Positions 17,943-25,869 of a stretch of 64,000 nt of DNA are shown in pieces. Source of the DNA: CAVRCA01 sp965218045 (GTDB lineage: Bacteria; Pseudomonadota; Alphaproteobacteria; Acetobacterales; Acetobacteraceae); contig CBDCJX010000017.1 in assembly GCA_965218045.1 (NCBI GenBank), positions 62,001 to 126,000 on the forward strand. The letters run 5' to 3'. Made by a program: the position numbers and the translations under genes. The notes under the pieces were generated by a model, which was given only the letters and a program-made list of their open reading frames with translations, was not told where the DNA came from and made no database searches. Each line of letters starts with the position of its first letter. Position 1 is the first letter of the stretch.

Positions 17943-18246
17943 CCCCGAAAGCACCATTACGATCCAAAGTGCGACCTCCCCTGGCCACGTTCGGCGCGTC
18001 GATCGCGCCAAGTATATCGCGATGCGTGATGCATTGCTTGCCGTGCTGCCGTCGATGCCGCCAGGCATCCCGGTGGCAGAGGCCAAGGCGGCACTCCTGC
18101 CGCACCTGCCTGACGACCTGTTCCCCGGTGGAAGCAAAGCAGGATGGTGGCTCAAGGCGGTCCAACTCGATCTCGAGGCAAAAGGCGCAATCAGGCGCGG
18201 GCCAGGCAAGCCGGTGCAGCTGTTTATGTCCTCGAAGTCTGTCTGA
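17935..18246 (+). CDS. Small conserved protein of unknown function (resembles DUF6958)
   Basis: 103 residues. The ATG at 17935 lies inside the end of the previous gene and has a clear ribosome site (AAAGGAG) upstream. The middle, LPSMPPGIPVAEAKAALLPH followed by GGSKAGWWLKAVQLDLEAKG, looks like a winged-helix fold. It may bind DNA, but I cannot assign a role. Third gene of the tetR operon. Confidence 0.7.
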   Translation: MPDPESTITIQSATSPGHVRRVDRAKYIAMRDALLAVLPSMPPGIPVAEAKAALLPHLPDDLFPGGSKAGWWLKAVQLDLEAKGAIRRGPGKPVQLFMSSKSV

Positions 18247-18272
18247 CAGCCCGTTTTTCTTGATCGTCCATC

Positions 18273-18997
18273 CTACGGGTGCGGGCTTAGTTCAAATCGT
18301 ATACCACCCGGTTTGCCCTCCTTGGTCGCAGCTCTCTGACACCGTTCAGGTGCTGCCCGGTTGCTGTGGCTGATGATCGCGCCCGCCACGATGTCGTTCC
18401 ACACCTCCGGCCTGCTCGCTCCCGCCAGTCGCCGCGCCGCGTCCCATCCGACCCCCCGAGCATCCGCGCTGCCATGCGCGGCCGACTGCCAGCTTGCCGG
18501 TGCGATCTCACGCGCGACCAAGCCGGGCATGATCGCCCATGCAAGAAGGCCGATCGCTAACCCGACCAATCCGAACCATAGCTGCCGCTTTTTTGCTCGG
18601 CCGGTGTCCATGCGGACTGTCAATGGCGCGAAGCTCGGCCATGACGCTGGCCTTGTCCTCGCCCGCCCTGGCGAGTGCCGCCTGATCCTCACGCAGTGCG
18701 GCGTTGCCGCTGCGGCTATCCGCTGCGCCATTTGCTCGTGCGTCATCGCCAGCGCGGGGCTTCGGGCGATCACGTGGTTGAGGACCGCAATCTGGTCGGC
18801 CGTGGCGTTCACGCCCGGCTCCATTCGCCCTAACGTCTCGGTTTAATCGGGCGCGTCCTGTCGCCAAGCTCGGCCGCCAACCCCTCCACGGCACGTCGCA
18901 GCAACGCAAGTTCGCGACCCTGGCCATCCATCACGGCACGCGGGCGGTCGAACGCTCCCGCCGGATCGTCGCCTTCGTGGATATCGTCGTCCTGCAC
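18273..18997 (-). pseudogene. Broken DUF6118-type gene of another mobile element
   Basis: Pieces of one protein are spread over three frames. The N-terminal piece starts at GTG 18997 (VQDDDIHEGDDPAGAFDRPR) and hits a stop at 18830-18832. The middle (MEPGVNATADQIAVLNHVIA) continues in a second frame, then ALREDQAALARAGEDKASVM in the first again. The C-terminal membrane part (KRQLWFGLVGLAIGLLAWAI, MPGLVAREIAPASW) is in the second frame. At least three small indels are needed, so it is a decayed gene. DUF6118 proteins are carried on sphingomonad plasmids and ICEs. Family assignment is from memory of its membrane and MPGLVAREIAPASWQ region. Confidence 0.65.
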
Positions 18998-19004
18998 CTA
19001 GTCT

Positions 19005-19628
19005 CTATCGGCGCATCGCGGCGGTCGCGAGTCCGGCTGTTACCAGCACCCCACCTCCGGCACGCTGCGTCCAGCGCCGGAATCGAGGACCCCTCATCAA
19101 CCCTGATGCGCGGGATGCTATCAGCGCATACAGCGTGTCAGTGATGGCAGCGATGCAGGTAAAGGTGACAACGAGGATCGCAGCCTGGGTAGAGTAGGCT
19201 CTGTCCGGATCGATGAATTGAGTCGCGAACGCGACAAAGAATAAGATCGTTTTGGGGTGAAAGATCCCGACGGTGATATTCGTCAGAAACGCCGCCTTCG
19301 CGCTGATTGATTTGCCCGATGAAGGAGCACCGGCATCGGCTGAGCGCAAAATAGCAAGGATACCGATTGCGATCAGGTAAATCGCCCCGATCCATTTCAG
19401 GATCGTGAAGGCGAGCGCGGATGACGCAAGGATTGCTCCTGCTCCCGCCAGCGATACGGTCATTGCCGTCGCATTCCCAACGGCCATGCCAGCGACTGAC
19501 GCAAGTGCCACCCTTCGCCCAAAGCTAAACGCAAATCCGATTATGCTAGCGACGCCTGGGCCGGGGATGACCCCCATGACGAACGACGCGCCCGCGAACG
19601 CCATCCATAGATGCAGGTCCACGCTCAT
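19005..19628 (-). CDS. LysE family translocator
   Basis: 207 residues with about six membrane segments (FAGASFVMGVIPGPGVASII, AFTILKWIGAIYLIAIGILA, TILFFVAFATQF and others). The conserved N-terminal GPGVA motif matches the LysE/RhtB exporter family, which exports amino acids or related compounds. The substrate is unknown. It sits between two fragments of transfer-element genes, so it looks like cargo of an older mobile element. Confidence 0.88.
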   Translation of the reverse strand: MSVDLHLWMAFAGASFVMGVIPGPGVASIIGFAFSFGRRVALASVAGMAVGNATAMTVSLAGAGAILASSALAFTILKWIGAIYLIAIGILAILRSADAGAPSSGKSISAKAAFLTNITVGIFHPKTILFFVAFATQFIDPDRAYSTQAAILVVTFTCIAAITDTLYALIASRASGLMRGPRFRRWTQRAGGGVLVTAGLATAAMRR

Positions 19629-19631
19629 CTC

Positions 19632-19889
19632 CTACCGTCTCCTGTCGCGACCGCGATCGCGACCGTGTCCAACCGACTGCGCCAGTTCCTGCTCGATCGA
19701 TCGGCCGTGCTCAATATTCAGCGCCAGCTCGGGTGCGAGACGGCGCCACTCGGTTTCAATCTTCGGGTCACGTTGCAACCGGCCCGCGATGCTCTCCATA
19801 CGCTTGCTCAACCTCTCCGAGCCCGCACGGTTGCCGGTCGCGCGCGTCCACTCGTCAAGGCGTTCTCGGATTGCAGTCGCGCTGGACAT
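19632..19889 (-). pseudogene. Small ORF resembling the C-terminus of a Ti-type TraA relaxase
   Basis: 85 residues from ATG 19889. The pattern L..RLQRDPKIETEWRRLAPEL followed by a basic tail GHGRDRGRDRRR is like the extreme C-terminus of TraA relaxase-helicases of sphingomonad plasmids, whose large N-terminal domains are absent. It ends 3 nt before the lysE start. With the DUF6118 remnant it marks debris of a second conjugative element. It could instead be an intact small gene; homology is judged by eye. Confidence 0.45.
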
Positions 19890-19932
19890 GGTGTGTCTCC
19901 TTCTCGTCTCGTGCGTCACGATCATCATGGGA

Positions 19933-20685
19933 CTAAGCATTCCTTCTGGCGCAGCAGCCATATTGCAGCTGCTCATCCCAATCCGTGCCGCGCCCTTCTG
20001 GCGTCAGATCCAGCATGTTCCAAAGAGGCTCGAGGGTGCCGACGTGGCGCATTTCCTGACCCGGTTCGGTCGGAGCAAAGAGCAGCTCGGCGCCCCAGAA
20101 GTGCCGAACGCGTCCCGCGTCCCGATGGAAGACGTTGAGCATCGGCTGCTGGGAGCCACGGACCTCGCCGAAGTAATCTTGGTTGTATCGGTTCTGTCCG
20201 GACGAAAGCAGGCGAATGTGGCGCCACCCGCGCTCCGAGCCGAACGTCAGGAGACGCTCGAGAGGCGTTTTCGCGACGACGACGAAGTTCATCCGTTGCG
20301 CGATGTGTGGCGCGGCGCCGTCAAGCTGGTCTAGCAACGCAGTGCATGACGGACAGGGACTCTCGGCAAGCGGCAGCGTAGCAGTGAGCCCGCTCGCCGG
20401 CCCCGGACGATCATCGTTTCGAGACCGAGGGAACATGAAGCTGTAGATCGCAAGTGTATCTCGGTCCGCGGCGAACAACTCGGAAAGTCGGATGTCGCCT
20501 ACCGATCCGTCATCCCGCCGGCCTTGAAACACGTAATCCTCTGGTATCTCACCTCCCGCCGGAAGCGCTCGTCTTGCACTAGCCACCGCCTCCATTGATC
20601 GCCGCAGGTCCACCTCCGCGTCGAGCAAGCGGCTGCGGGCGGCCCGGTACTCGGATGTTTCGTTCGGGAACGTCATGGTCATCAA
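19933..20685 (-). CDS. DUF899 family thioredoxin-like protein
   Basis: 250 residues. DUF899 hallmarks: LDAEVDLRRSMEAVASARRA near the N-terminus, DYVFQGRRDDG, LAIYSFMFPR, ESPCPSCTALLDQLDGAAPH and the C-terminal LEPLWNMLDLTPEGRG. The fold is thioredoxin-like with a CPSC motif in the active-site position. The reaction is unknown. It is the last gene of a leftward set with the DUF4287 and DoxX genes. Confidence 0.85.
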   Translation of the reverse strand: MMTMTFPNETSEYRAARSRLLDAEVDLRRSMEAVASARRALPAGGEIPEDYVFQGRRDDGSVGDIRLSELFAADRDTLAIYSFMFPRSRNDDRPGPASGLTATLPLAESPCPSCTALLDQLDGAAPHIAQRMNFVVVAKTPLERLLTFGSERGWRHIRLLSSGQNRYNQDYFGEVRGSQQPMLNVFHRDAGRVRHFWGAELLFAPTEPGQEMRHVGTLEPLWNMLDLTPEGRGTDWDEQLQYGCCARRNA

Positions 20686-20714
20686 AGCCTCCTCCGCGGA
20701 TATTCAGCGAGAGC

Positions 20715-20942
20715 TCAGCTCTCGCCCTCCTTCTTGCCCTTGAGCAGCGCCACGATCGCCATTGCGTGCCCGTGGCCGAGGCCGAACTTCTCCTTGAGCT
20801 CGGCGACGATCGCGCCGGCCTTCACTCCGGGCCGCAGCACGCCGTCCGTCAGCCAGCCCTGTTCGGCGGCATAGGCGCGAAAGTCGTCGGGAGACTTGCC
20901 CGTCTTGGCCTCGATGTTGTCGAGATATGCCTGGAATGACAT
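20715..20942 (-). CDS. DUF4287 domain protein
   Basis: 75 residues: MSFQAYLDNIEAKTGKSPDD, then AYAAEQGWLTDGVLRPG and a C-terminal FGLGHGHAMAIVALLKGKK. This is the whole DUF4287 signature at its usual length. The family is small, cytoplasmic and of unknown function. It lies 9 nt after the DoxX gene and 29 nt before the DUF899 gene. Confidence 0.82.
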   Translation of the reverse strand: MSFQAYLDNIEAKTGKSPDDFRAYAAEQGWLTDGVLRPGVKAGAIVAELKEKFGLGHGHAMAIVALLKGKKEGES

Positions 20943-20951
20943 GGCGCCCTC

Positions 20952-21374
20952 CTACGAGAGCAGCGCGCGAAGGCGCGCGCTGCGCAGCCATAGCCCGCCC
21001 CATGCGAACAGGCCGATGTAGACCCCGAACAGCACATGACTGAACAGGGGGCTGCCGTTTCGAGCGTGGGTCGCGACCGCGCCGCCGAGATAGCCGGTCA
21101 GCAGGATCGCGCCGAGAACCGCCGTGCGCGGGATCGCGTAGAGAAGCGTTGAAGCCAGCAGCACGATGCCGAGCGTCATGAGCGTGACCGCATCGGCCGG
21201 CCAGCCAAGCTGCGCCGTGGTGTCGATCACGACCTGCGGACGGACGAGCTTCATCACGCCGTCCATCGTCAGGAACGCGACCGCCAGGCCGCTGAGCGCG
21301 CGCCCCGTCCAGAGCTGGGCGGAGCCGCTTTGCACAGGGGCGGCCCCAAGATCGTTGTAGAGCGTAGCCATCAC
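20952..21374 (-). CDS. DoxX family membrane protein
   Basis: 140 residues with four hydrophobic segments (GRALSGLAVAFLTMDGVMKL, VTLMTLGIVLLASTLLYAIP, AVLGAILLTGYLGGAVATHA, HVLFGVYIGLFAWGGLWLRS), the DoxX-like layout. These small membrane proteins are linked to redox or quinone metabolism, but the function here is unknown. It heads the leftward operon, divergent from hxlR, so the HxlR protein probably regulates it. Confidence 0.85.
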   Translation of the reverse strand: MMATLYNDLGAAPVQSGSAQLWTGRALSGLAVAFLTMDGVMKLVRPQVVIDTTAQLGWPADAVTLMTLGIVLLASTLLYAIPRTAVLGAILLTGYLGGAVATHARNGSPLFSHVLFGVYIGLFAWGGLWLRSARLRALLS

Positions 21375-21443
21375 TTACCTCCTGCCGGTCGGGATGGTTG
21401 CGCTCGCCGCGATCCGACTCGGTTTGACTTCCATGGCCCATTC

Positions 21444-21460
21444 AGTTACAAAAAGCAACT
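21444..21460. promoter_or_regulatory. Probable HxlR operator
   Basis: Near-palindrome AGTTAC-AAAAA-GCAACT between the divergent DoxX and HxlR genes (one mismatch between arms). It has the spacing and bases common in HxlR-family operators and lies 36 nt before the chosen hxlR start. Confidence 0.6.
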
Positions 21461-21496
21461 ATGACGTATGAAAAAGAAACTGAGAGGTCGAGCGCC

Positions 21497-22162
21497 ATGG
21501 GGCGGCGCTGGTACAACGACGCCTGCGGCACGGCCTTCGCGCTGGAGCTAGTCGGCGAGCGTTGGGCCTTGCTGATCGTGCGCGAGCTGTTGTTCGGCCC
21601 GCGTCGCTTCGGCGAACTGCGGGCCAGTCTGTCCGGCATCACAGCGAAGGTGCTGACGGAGCGACTGCAGGGTTTGGAGGCGGCCGGCATCGTCCTTCGC
21701 CGGAAGCTCCCGCCGCCGGCATCGGTCCAGGTCTATGAGCTGACACCGTGGGGGTATCAGAGCGAGCGTGTGATCCAGGAGCTTGGCCGCTGGGCGACCC
21801 GCTCGCCGGACCACGACCCGTCGCTACCCCTTAGCGCCGCTTCGTTGATGGTATCGTTTCGCACCATGTTCGCGGCCGAGCGCGCGGAAGGGCTGGACGC
21901 GACGATCGGTTTCCGGCTTGGCGACGAGGGCTTCATCGCGCAGCTCAGCCCGCAAGGGATCGCGATCGAACGCGGCGAGCCTGACGGCGCTGCCACCATC
22001 TTTACAGCGACACCGCCCGTGATGGCGGCGCTGGTCTATTCGAGCCTCCCGCTCGCCGATGCCGAGGCGATTGGATCGGTTTCCATTGCCGGAGACCACG
22101 GCCTTGCCGAACGCTTCCTCGCGTTGTTTCCGTTGCCACCCAAAACGGGAGCGTCTTCATGA
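21497..22162 (+). CDS. HxlR family winged-helix regulator with SCP2-like C-terminal domain
   Basis: 221 residues from the ATG at 21497, chosen for its ribosome site (GAGAGG) and because MGRRWYNDACGTAFALELVG is the normal family start; the frame is open from 21461. The winged helix covers about residues 10-100 (ERWALLIVRELLFGPRRFGE). The C-terminal ~100 residues resemble the SCP2 sterol-binding fold, which could bind an apolar ligand. It overlaps the GST gene by 4 nt. HxlR proteins often respond to quinones, diamide or aldehydes. Confidence 0.85.
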   Translation: MGRRWYNDACGTAFALELVGERWALLIVRELLFGPRRFGELRASLSGITAKVLTERLQGLEAAGIVLRRKLPPPASVQVYELTPWGYQSERVIQELGRWATRSPDHDPSLPLSAASLMVSFRTMFAAERAEGLDATIGFRLGDEGFIAQLSPQGIAIERGEPDGAATIFTATPPVMAALVYSSLPLADAEAIGSVSIAGDHGLAERFLALFPLPPKTGASS

Positions 22163-22812
22163 CCCCTACCATTACCGCATTTGAAAGCTCCCCTGACGAG
22201 GGTCGGGGGCTAGCGCGCGACATGCGCGTCCGCTGGGCGCTCGAGGAAGTGAACCAGCCTTACGATGTCCGCTTGGTGTCGTTCACCGCGATGAAGGAAC
22301 CTGCGCATCGCGCGCTCCACCCTTTCGGGCAGATTCCGACCTATGAGGAAGGCAATCTGATCCTGTTCGAGTCCGGAGCGATTATATTTCATATTGCCGA
22401 GCTCCATGCCGGCCTGCTGCCAGGCGATGTAAATGCGCGAGCGCGCGCGATCACATGGATGTTCGCAGCGCTTAACACGGTGGAGCCGCCGATCGTGGAG
22501 CGGGAACAGGCCGAGTATGTGGAGGGTGACAAGCCCTGGTACGAGGAGCGGCTCCCTCGTCTGGACGATCGCATCCGATACCGGCTGGCGGACCTTTCCG
22601 ATCGCCTCGGCGATGCCGACTGGCTGGATGGCGAGTTCACCTCCGGTGACCTGTTAATGGTGATGGTGCTGCGCCGCTTGGACGGGACTGGCATCCGCGA
22701 CGAATATCCTAACCTTGCCGCGTATGTCGCCCGCGGCGAGGCGCGGCCCGCCTACAAGCGCGCTTTTGCTGCTCAATTGGCGGTTTTTACCGGGAACACG
22801 ACGAGAGGCTGA
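22159..22812 (+). CDS. Glutathione S-transferase family protein
   Basis: 217 residues. N-terminal thioredoxin-like domain (VRWALEEVNQPYDVRLVSF, FGQIPTYEEGNLILFESGAI with the ESGAI glutathione-binding motif). The C-terminal helical domain has the usual DWLDGEFTSGDLLMVMVLRR. It conjugates or isomerises electrophiles with glutathione in the cytoplasm; the substrate is unknown. Co-translated with hxlR (ATGA overlap). Confidence 0.88.
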   Translation: MTPTITAFESSPDEGRGLARDMRVRWALEEVNQPYDVRLVSFTAMKEPAHRALHPFGQIPTYEEGNLILFESGAIIFHIAELHAGLLPGDVNARARAITWMFAALNTVEPPIVEREQAEYVEGDKPWYEERLPRLDDRIRYRLADLSDRLGDADWLDGEFTSGDLLMVMVLRRLDGTGIRDEYPNLAAYVARGEARPAYKRAFAAQLAVFTGNTTRG

Positions 22813-22822
22813 ATCTTCTGGG

Positions 22823-22851
22823 TGCGAGCAAACGGGGGACATCCGCTCGCA
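22823..22851. terminator. Hairpin between convergent genes
   Basis: TGCGAGC (22823-22829) pairs perfectly with GCTCGCA (22845-22851), loop 15 nt, in the 45-bp gap between the GST gene and the convergent YdeI-like gene. Position fits a two-way terminator, though T-runs are poor. Confidence 0.45.
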
Positions 22852-22857
22852 AGCAAA

Positions 22858-23172
22858 CTATGAACCGTTCTTCCGCTTCTGATTGATCAGGACTTCCTGC
22901 TGCCATTGGCTTGGCGCCTTGTCAGTGCGGTGAATGCAACCCGCCCAGCAGCAGGGCCGCTTCTTCCCCTCCAACAATTCGTCACAGGTTCGCTCAATGC
23001 GACGTCGGCGCGTGATCGGCTGTTTCGCATCGTCGACCCAGCAGATGAACTCATTCCGACCGAGCGGCGTCAGCCTTTCCCAACGCGCAAGGGTCTTAGG
23101 ATTCGACCGAATTGCTGCTTGCAGGTCGTCAGCTGCGCCGTGGACGGTGCCATGAAGGAAGGCGTCTGCCAC
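22858..23172 (-). CDS. YdeI/OmpD-associated family protein
   Basis: 104 residues from the GTG at 23172, which has GGAGG just upstream; the longer open frame has no homologous residues. The core DDLQAAIRSNPKTLARWERL followed by GRNEFICWVDDAKQPITRRR and RIERTCDELLEGKKRP is the YdeI/OmpD-associated helical repeat. The C-terminus adds a basic tail with CCWAGC. Function unknown; the family has been loosely linked to stress and envelope proteins. Confidence 0.72.
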   Translation of the reverse strand: MADAFLHGTVHGAADDLQAAIRSNPKTLARWERLTPLGRNEFICWVDDAKQPITRRRRIERTCDELLEGKKRPCCWAGCIHRTDKAPSQWQQEVLINQKRKNGS

Positions 23173-23209
23173 GAGACCTCCAAGTGATGCCCCCCAACAG
23201 ATGAGTTCA

Positions 23210-23479
23210 TCAGCTTCGCGTCGAAGGGCAGCTTCCGACCTTACCGCTGGGCGGCGGAATGTCCACGTAGACCGCCTGCAGTTGGTCCCGTGCCCACGCT
23301 TCCGCGCGCGCTTGCAAAAGATGGCGGAGCACCTCGACGTCGTTGCCGGCCGCGATTGGATCGGTCGCAAGAGCGTCGAGCAATGCCCTTTTCAGCCACG
23401 GGCTCATCCCTTCGTGGCCGAGCACCCAGGCGATCTGCTCGTCCGACTTGGCGAGCATAGTCTCCGGTTTATTGCTCAT
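23210..23479 (-). CDS. Small third gene of the dab operon, unknown function
   Basis: 89 residues from ATG 23479, overlapping the dabA stop by 4 nt (ATGA). It is acidic and helical (KSDEQIAWVLGHEGMSPWLK, RALLDALATDPIAAGNDVEV, LRHLLQARAEAWA) with no membrane segment or signal. Translational coupling to dabA suggests a soluble partner or regulator of the carbon-uptake complex. I do not recognise the family. Confidence 0.7.
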   Translation of the reverse strand: MSNKPETMLAKSDEQIAWVLGHEGMSPWLKRALLDALATDPIAAGNDVEVLRHLLQARAEAWARDQLQAVYVDIPPPSGKVGSCPSTRS

Positions 23480-25869
23480 GCCGGCACCTTTTCGGATACT
23501 GGAGTCAGCCCCACCCATTGACCGCCGCCGACGTAGCGCCACGCCACGTGCCCTCGGTCGTCGAGCGCCAGCAGGTGCAGCCAGCGATTGTCGAACAACG
23601 CGCGGATGTGGTCGTGCCTCGCTAGGATCGCGTCGATCGCCGCACAGGGCGCCTCGACGCACACGGTCAGCCGCAACGGATCGTGCATCAGTGCCGCGCC
23701 GTCGTGTACCGACTGCCACGGCAGGCCGCCGCGCAGGACGCCGCCGTTCCCCTCGACGACGCCGATTCCGCCGGTCACGTTATGGAGCAGCTTGTTGCCC
23801 CCGCCGAACAGCGCGGGCGCAACTGCCGAGCCATAATATTGAAGGCTGATCCAGCTCGCGACGACGACTGGCGCGGTCAGGATTAGTTCGAGCACTCCGA
23901 ACCCGTCATCTGCGCGCCAGTCATAATCATGCAGGAAGGCCTGCCCCTCCAGCGACTTGCCGAGTGTTCGGCTGCGCGGCGCCGCGATAAAAGCACGCGC
24001 GCCCGCCAGCCCCCACTCGGGCCGCGTCTGCGCCCAGTCGAAAGCCCGCGCCAGCACCGCGCCGCCACCATTCGCCCGCGGCAAACGCGGCGCGCGCTCG
24101 GCCCGCGCGACCCGCCCGGCGCGATCGAGCACCTCGCGCGCGAGGACCAGATCGGGCCGATGTGTCGTCAGGTGGTTGTCGCTCTCATACAGCGTGACGT
24201 TGTCGCTCGTCGTGTCGTGTAGAGCGCCGACGAACGCCGTTCCGGCGGGGATCGCGATTCCCCGCTCCTCCAGCATAAGCCGCACTTCCGCGTCGTTGAG
24301 CAGGCCCGCCAGCAACCGCGCGTTTACTTCTCCGGAATAGCCGCCGCATGCGCCGCATTGCAGCGCGCTGGCATGAGGGTTGTTGGCGACCTGCGCACCG
24401 TGCCCGACAATGAGCACCAGCCGCGCGAAGCCCCGCGTCAGCGACATCGCTCGCAAGATGGTCTCTGCGGCAGCGGCCCGCGCTTCGAGCGGCAATGGCG
24501 GATTGAGCTGCGGCGTGGGATCGGCGGGCGGCGCCGCGCCACGACCCAGCGCGTCGCGCACCAACTTTGGCAGATAAGTCGGCCCCGCCGCCTCGACGAA
24601 GGCGAAAGACGAGACCGCGGCGAGCTTGAACCGGCCCCAAGCCCGCGCGGCCCGCGCGCGATAGCGTTGCGCGTGGTCGGCGTCGCCGATCGCCGCGACG
24701 CTCATGACGCTTGGATTGAGCAGCACCGGCAGCCGCTTCTCGACCACGTCGGACGCAAAGCGCCGGTGTGCGGTGGCCAGCCCGAAGAAGCCGGCGAAGC
24801 CCAGCGTCTGGAAGCGTGGATCCGCCGCTTCAATCGCCCGCCGGAACACCTCGGAGCGCACGTCAATGCAGAATGCCGCTTGGACCGCCGGCGCCAGGGG
24901 TACGGTCGCCACCTCCCCCGCCAAACGTCCCGCAAAGTCGCGCTGCACGCCTAGTTCCGCGGCGTGCTGCAGGGTCGCGTCGATCCGCTGGTCGTCGCTC
25001 GCCGTAAGTGGCGCGGCATGCGCGGCCCGAACGTCACGCCAGGCTTCTCCGATCTGCTCGCGATACCGTTGGAACAGCGCCTCGTCCCACAGCAGCCTGA
25101 TCGCCAGCTGCTCCAGCGCCGTGTCGTCCGACGTCCCGCCAAGTTCGGCCTGGAAGCGCAGGTAGCGCGCATATTGCCCCCAGCCGCCCATCGTCGTGAG
25201 CAATCGCGAGAACACCCCCTCCAGCGCCGCATTCTCGAGTTCGAGCGTGGCGATGCTCCGCGCCAGCGCGCCGCGCGCCGTCTCGGGCGCAGCGGCGACG
25301 AAGCGAGCGAAACCAGGCAGGCCCAGAACCTCAGGCGTTAGGTCGTGGGTCGCCGTCTCGCGCCAGGACCGATAGGCGCCACGCTCGTGGCTGGCGCGCC
25401 ACAGCGCCTGCCCCTCGTCGAAATACGCCGCCGCCCAATGCCCGATCCGGTCGGCGATGATCCCTGGCCAGTCCATCCCCGAGCTTGCGGCAGCGAGGTC
25501 GGCGATCGTCGGCAGCGCCTCCCCCACGGGGGCGGGCCGATTGAGCGCCGCCTTAAGCGCGGCGACATCGCCCGGCTTGCCCTGCCAGTCGCTGGCGACC
25601 AGTGCCGCCGCCAAATCCTCGTCCGTCATACGGCCATCGGCCAGCCGTTCGGCATACCAGCTCCGCGGCATCGTCACTGCCGCGCCCGTAATCCGGGCGA
25701 GCCGCGCCGCCGCCTGCTCCAGCGGCTCGCCCGCCTGGCCAAGGAACGGGTTCACCGCGACGCTCGACGCGAGCGGCCACAGCGGCGGGATCGACAGCAC
25801 CGCGGCGTCGACGGCTGTCTCGGCGGCAGGCCACAGCCGGGCCGTTTCAGGACTCGCGAAGCTGTGCAT
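23476..25869 (-). CDS. dabA: Inorganic carbon transporter subunit DabA (DUF2309)
   Basis: 797 residues. DabA is a carbonic-anhydrase-like cytoplasmic subunit that, with membrane protein DabB, concentrates dissolved inorganic carbon. The zinc site known from the characterised DabA is intact: C334 and D336 in AAFCIDVRSEVFRRA, and H490 and C505 in LIVGHGAQVANNPHASALQC. The Cys-x-Asp and 15-residue His-Cys spacings match the characterised enzyme. It overlaps dabB by 1 nt at its start. Finding it on an ICE suggests mobile low-CO2 tolerance, or bicarbonate supply for carboxylases in a heterotroph (inference). Confidence 0.93.
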   Translation of the reverse strand: MHSFASPETARLWPAAETAVDAAVLSIPPLWPLASSVAVNPFLGQAGEPLEQAAARLARITGAAVTMPRSWYAERLADGRMTDEDLAAALVASDWQGKPGDVAALKAALNRPAPVGEALPTIADLAAASSGMDWPGIIADRIGHWAAAYFDEGQALWRASHERGAYRSWRETATHDLTPEVLGLPGFARFVAAAPETARGALARSIATLELENAALEGVFSRLLTTMGGWGQYARYLRFQAELGGTSDDTALEQLAIRLLWDEALFQRYREQIGEAWRDVRAAHAAPLTASDDQRIDATLQHAAELGVQRDFAGRLAGEVATVPLAPAVQAAFCIDVRSEVFRRAIEAADPRFQTLGFAGFFGLATAHRRFASDVVEKRLPVLLNPSVMSVAAIGDADHAQRYRARAARAWGRFKLAAVSSFAFVEAAGPTYLPKLVRDALGRGAAPPADPTPQLNPPLPLEARAAAAETILRAMSLTRGFARLVLIVGHGAQVANNPHASALQCGACGGYSGEVNARLLAGLLNDAEVRLMLEERGIAIPAGTAFVGALHDTTSDNVTLYESDNHLTTHRPDLVLAREVLDRAGRVARAERAPRLPRANGGGAVLARAFDWAQTRPEWGLAGARAFIAAPRSRTLGKSLEGQAFLHDYDWRADDGFGVLELILTAPVVVASWISLQYYGSAVAPALFGGGNKLLHNVTGGIGVVEGNGGVLRGGLPWQSVHDGAALMHDPLRLTVCVEAPCAAIDAILARHDHIRALFDNRWLHLLALDDRGHVAWRYVGGGQWVGLTPVSEKVPA

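Noticed and set aside
20704..21441. A 245-codon leftward frame over the DoxX and DUF4287 genes
   Set aside because: It is out of frame with both; those two give full-length family matches and proper spacing.
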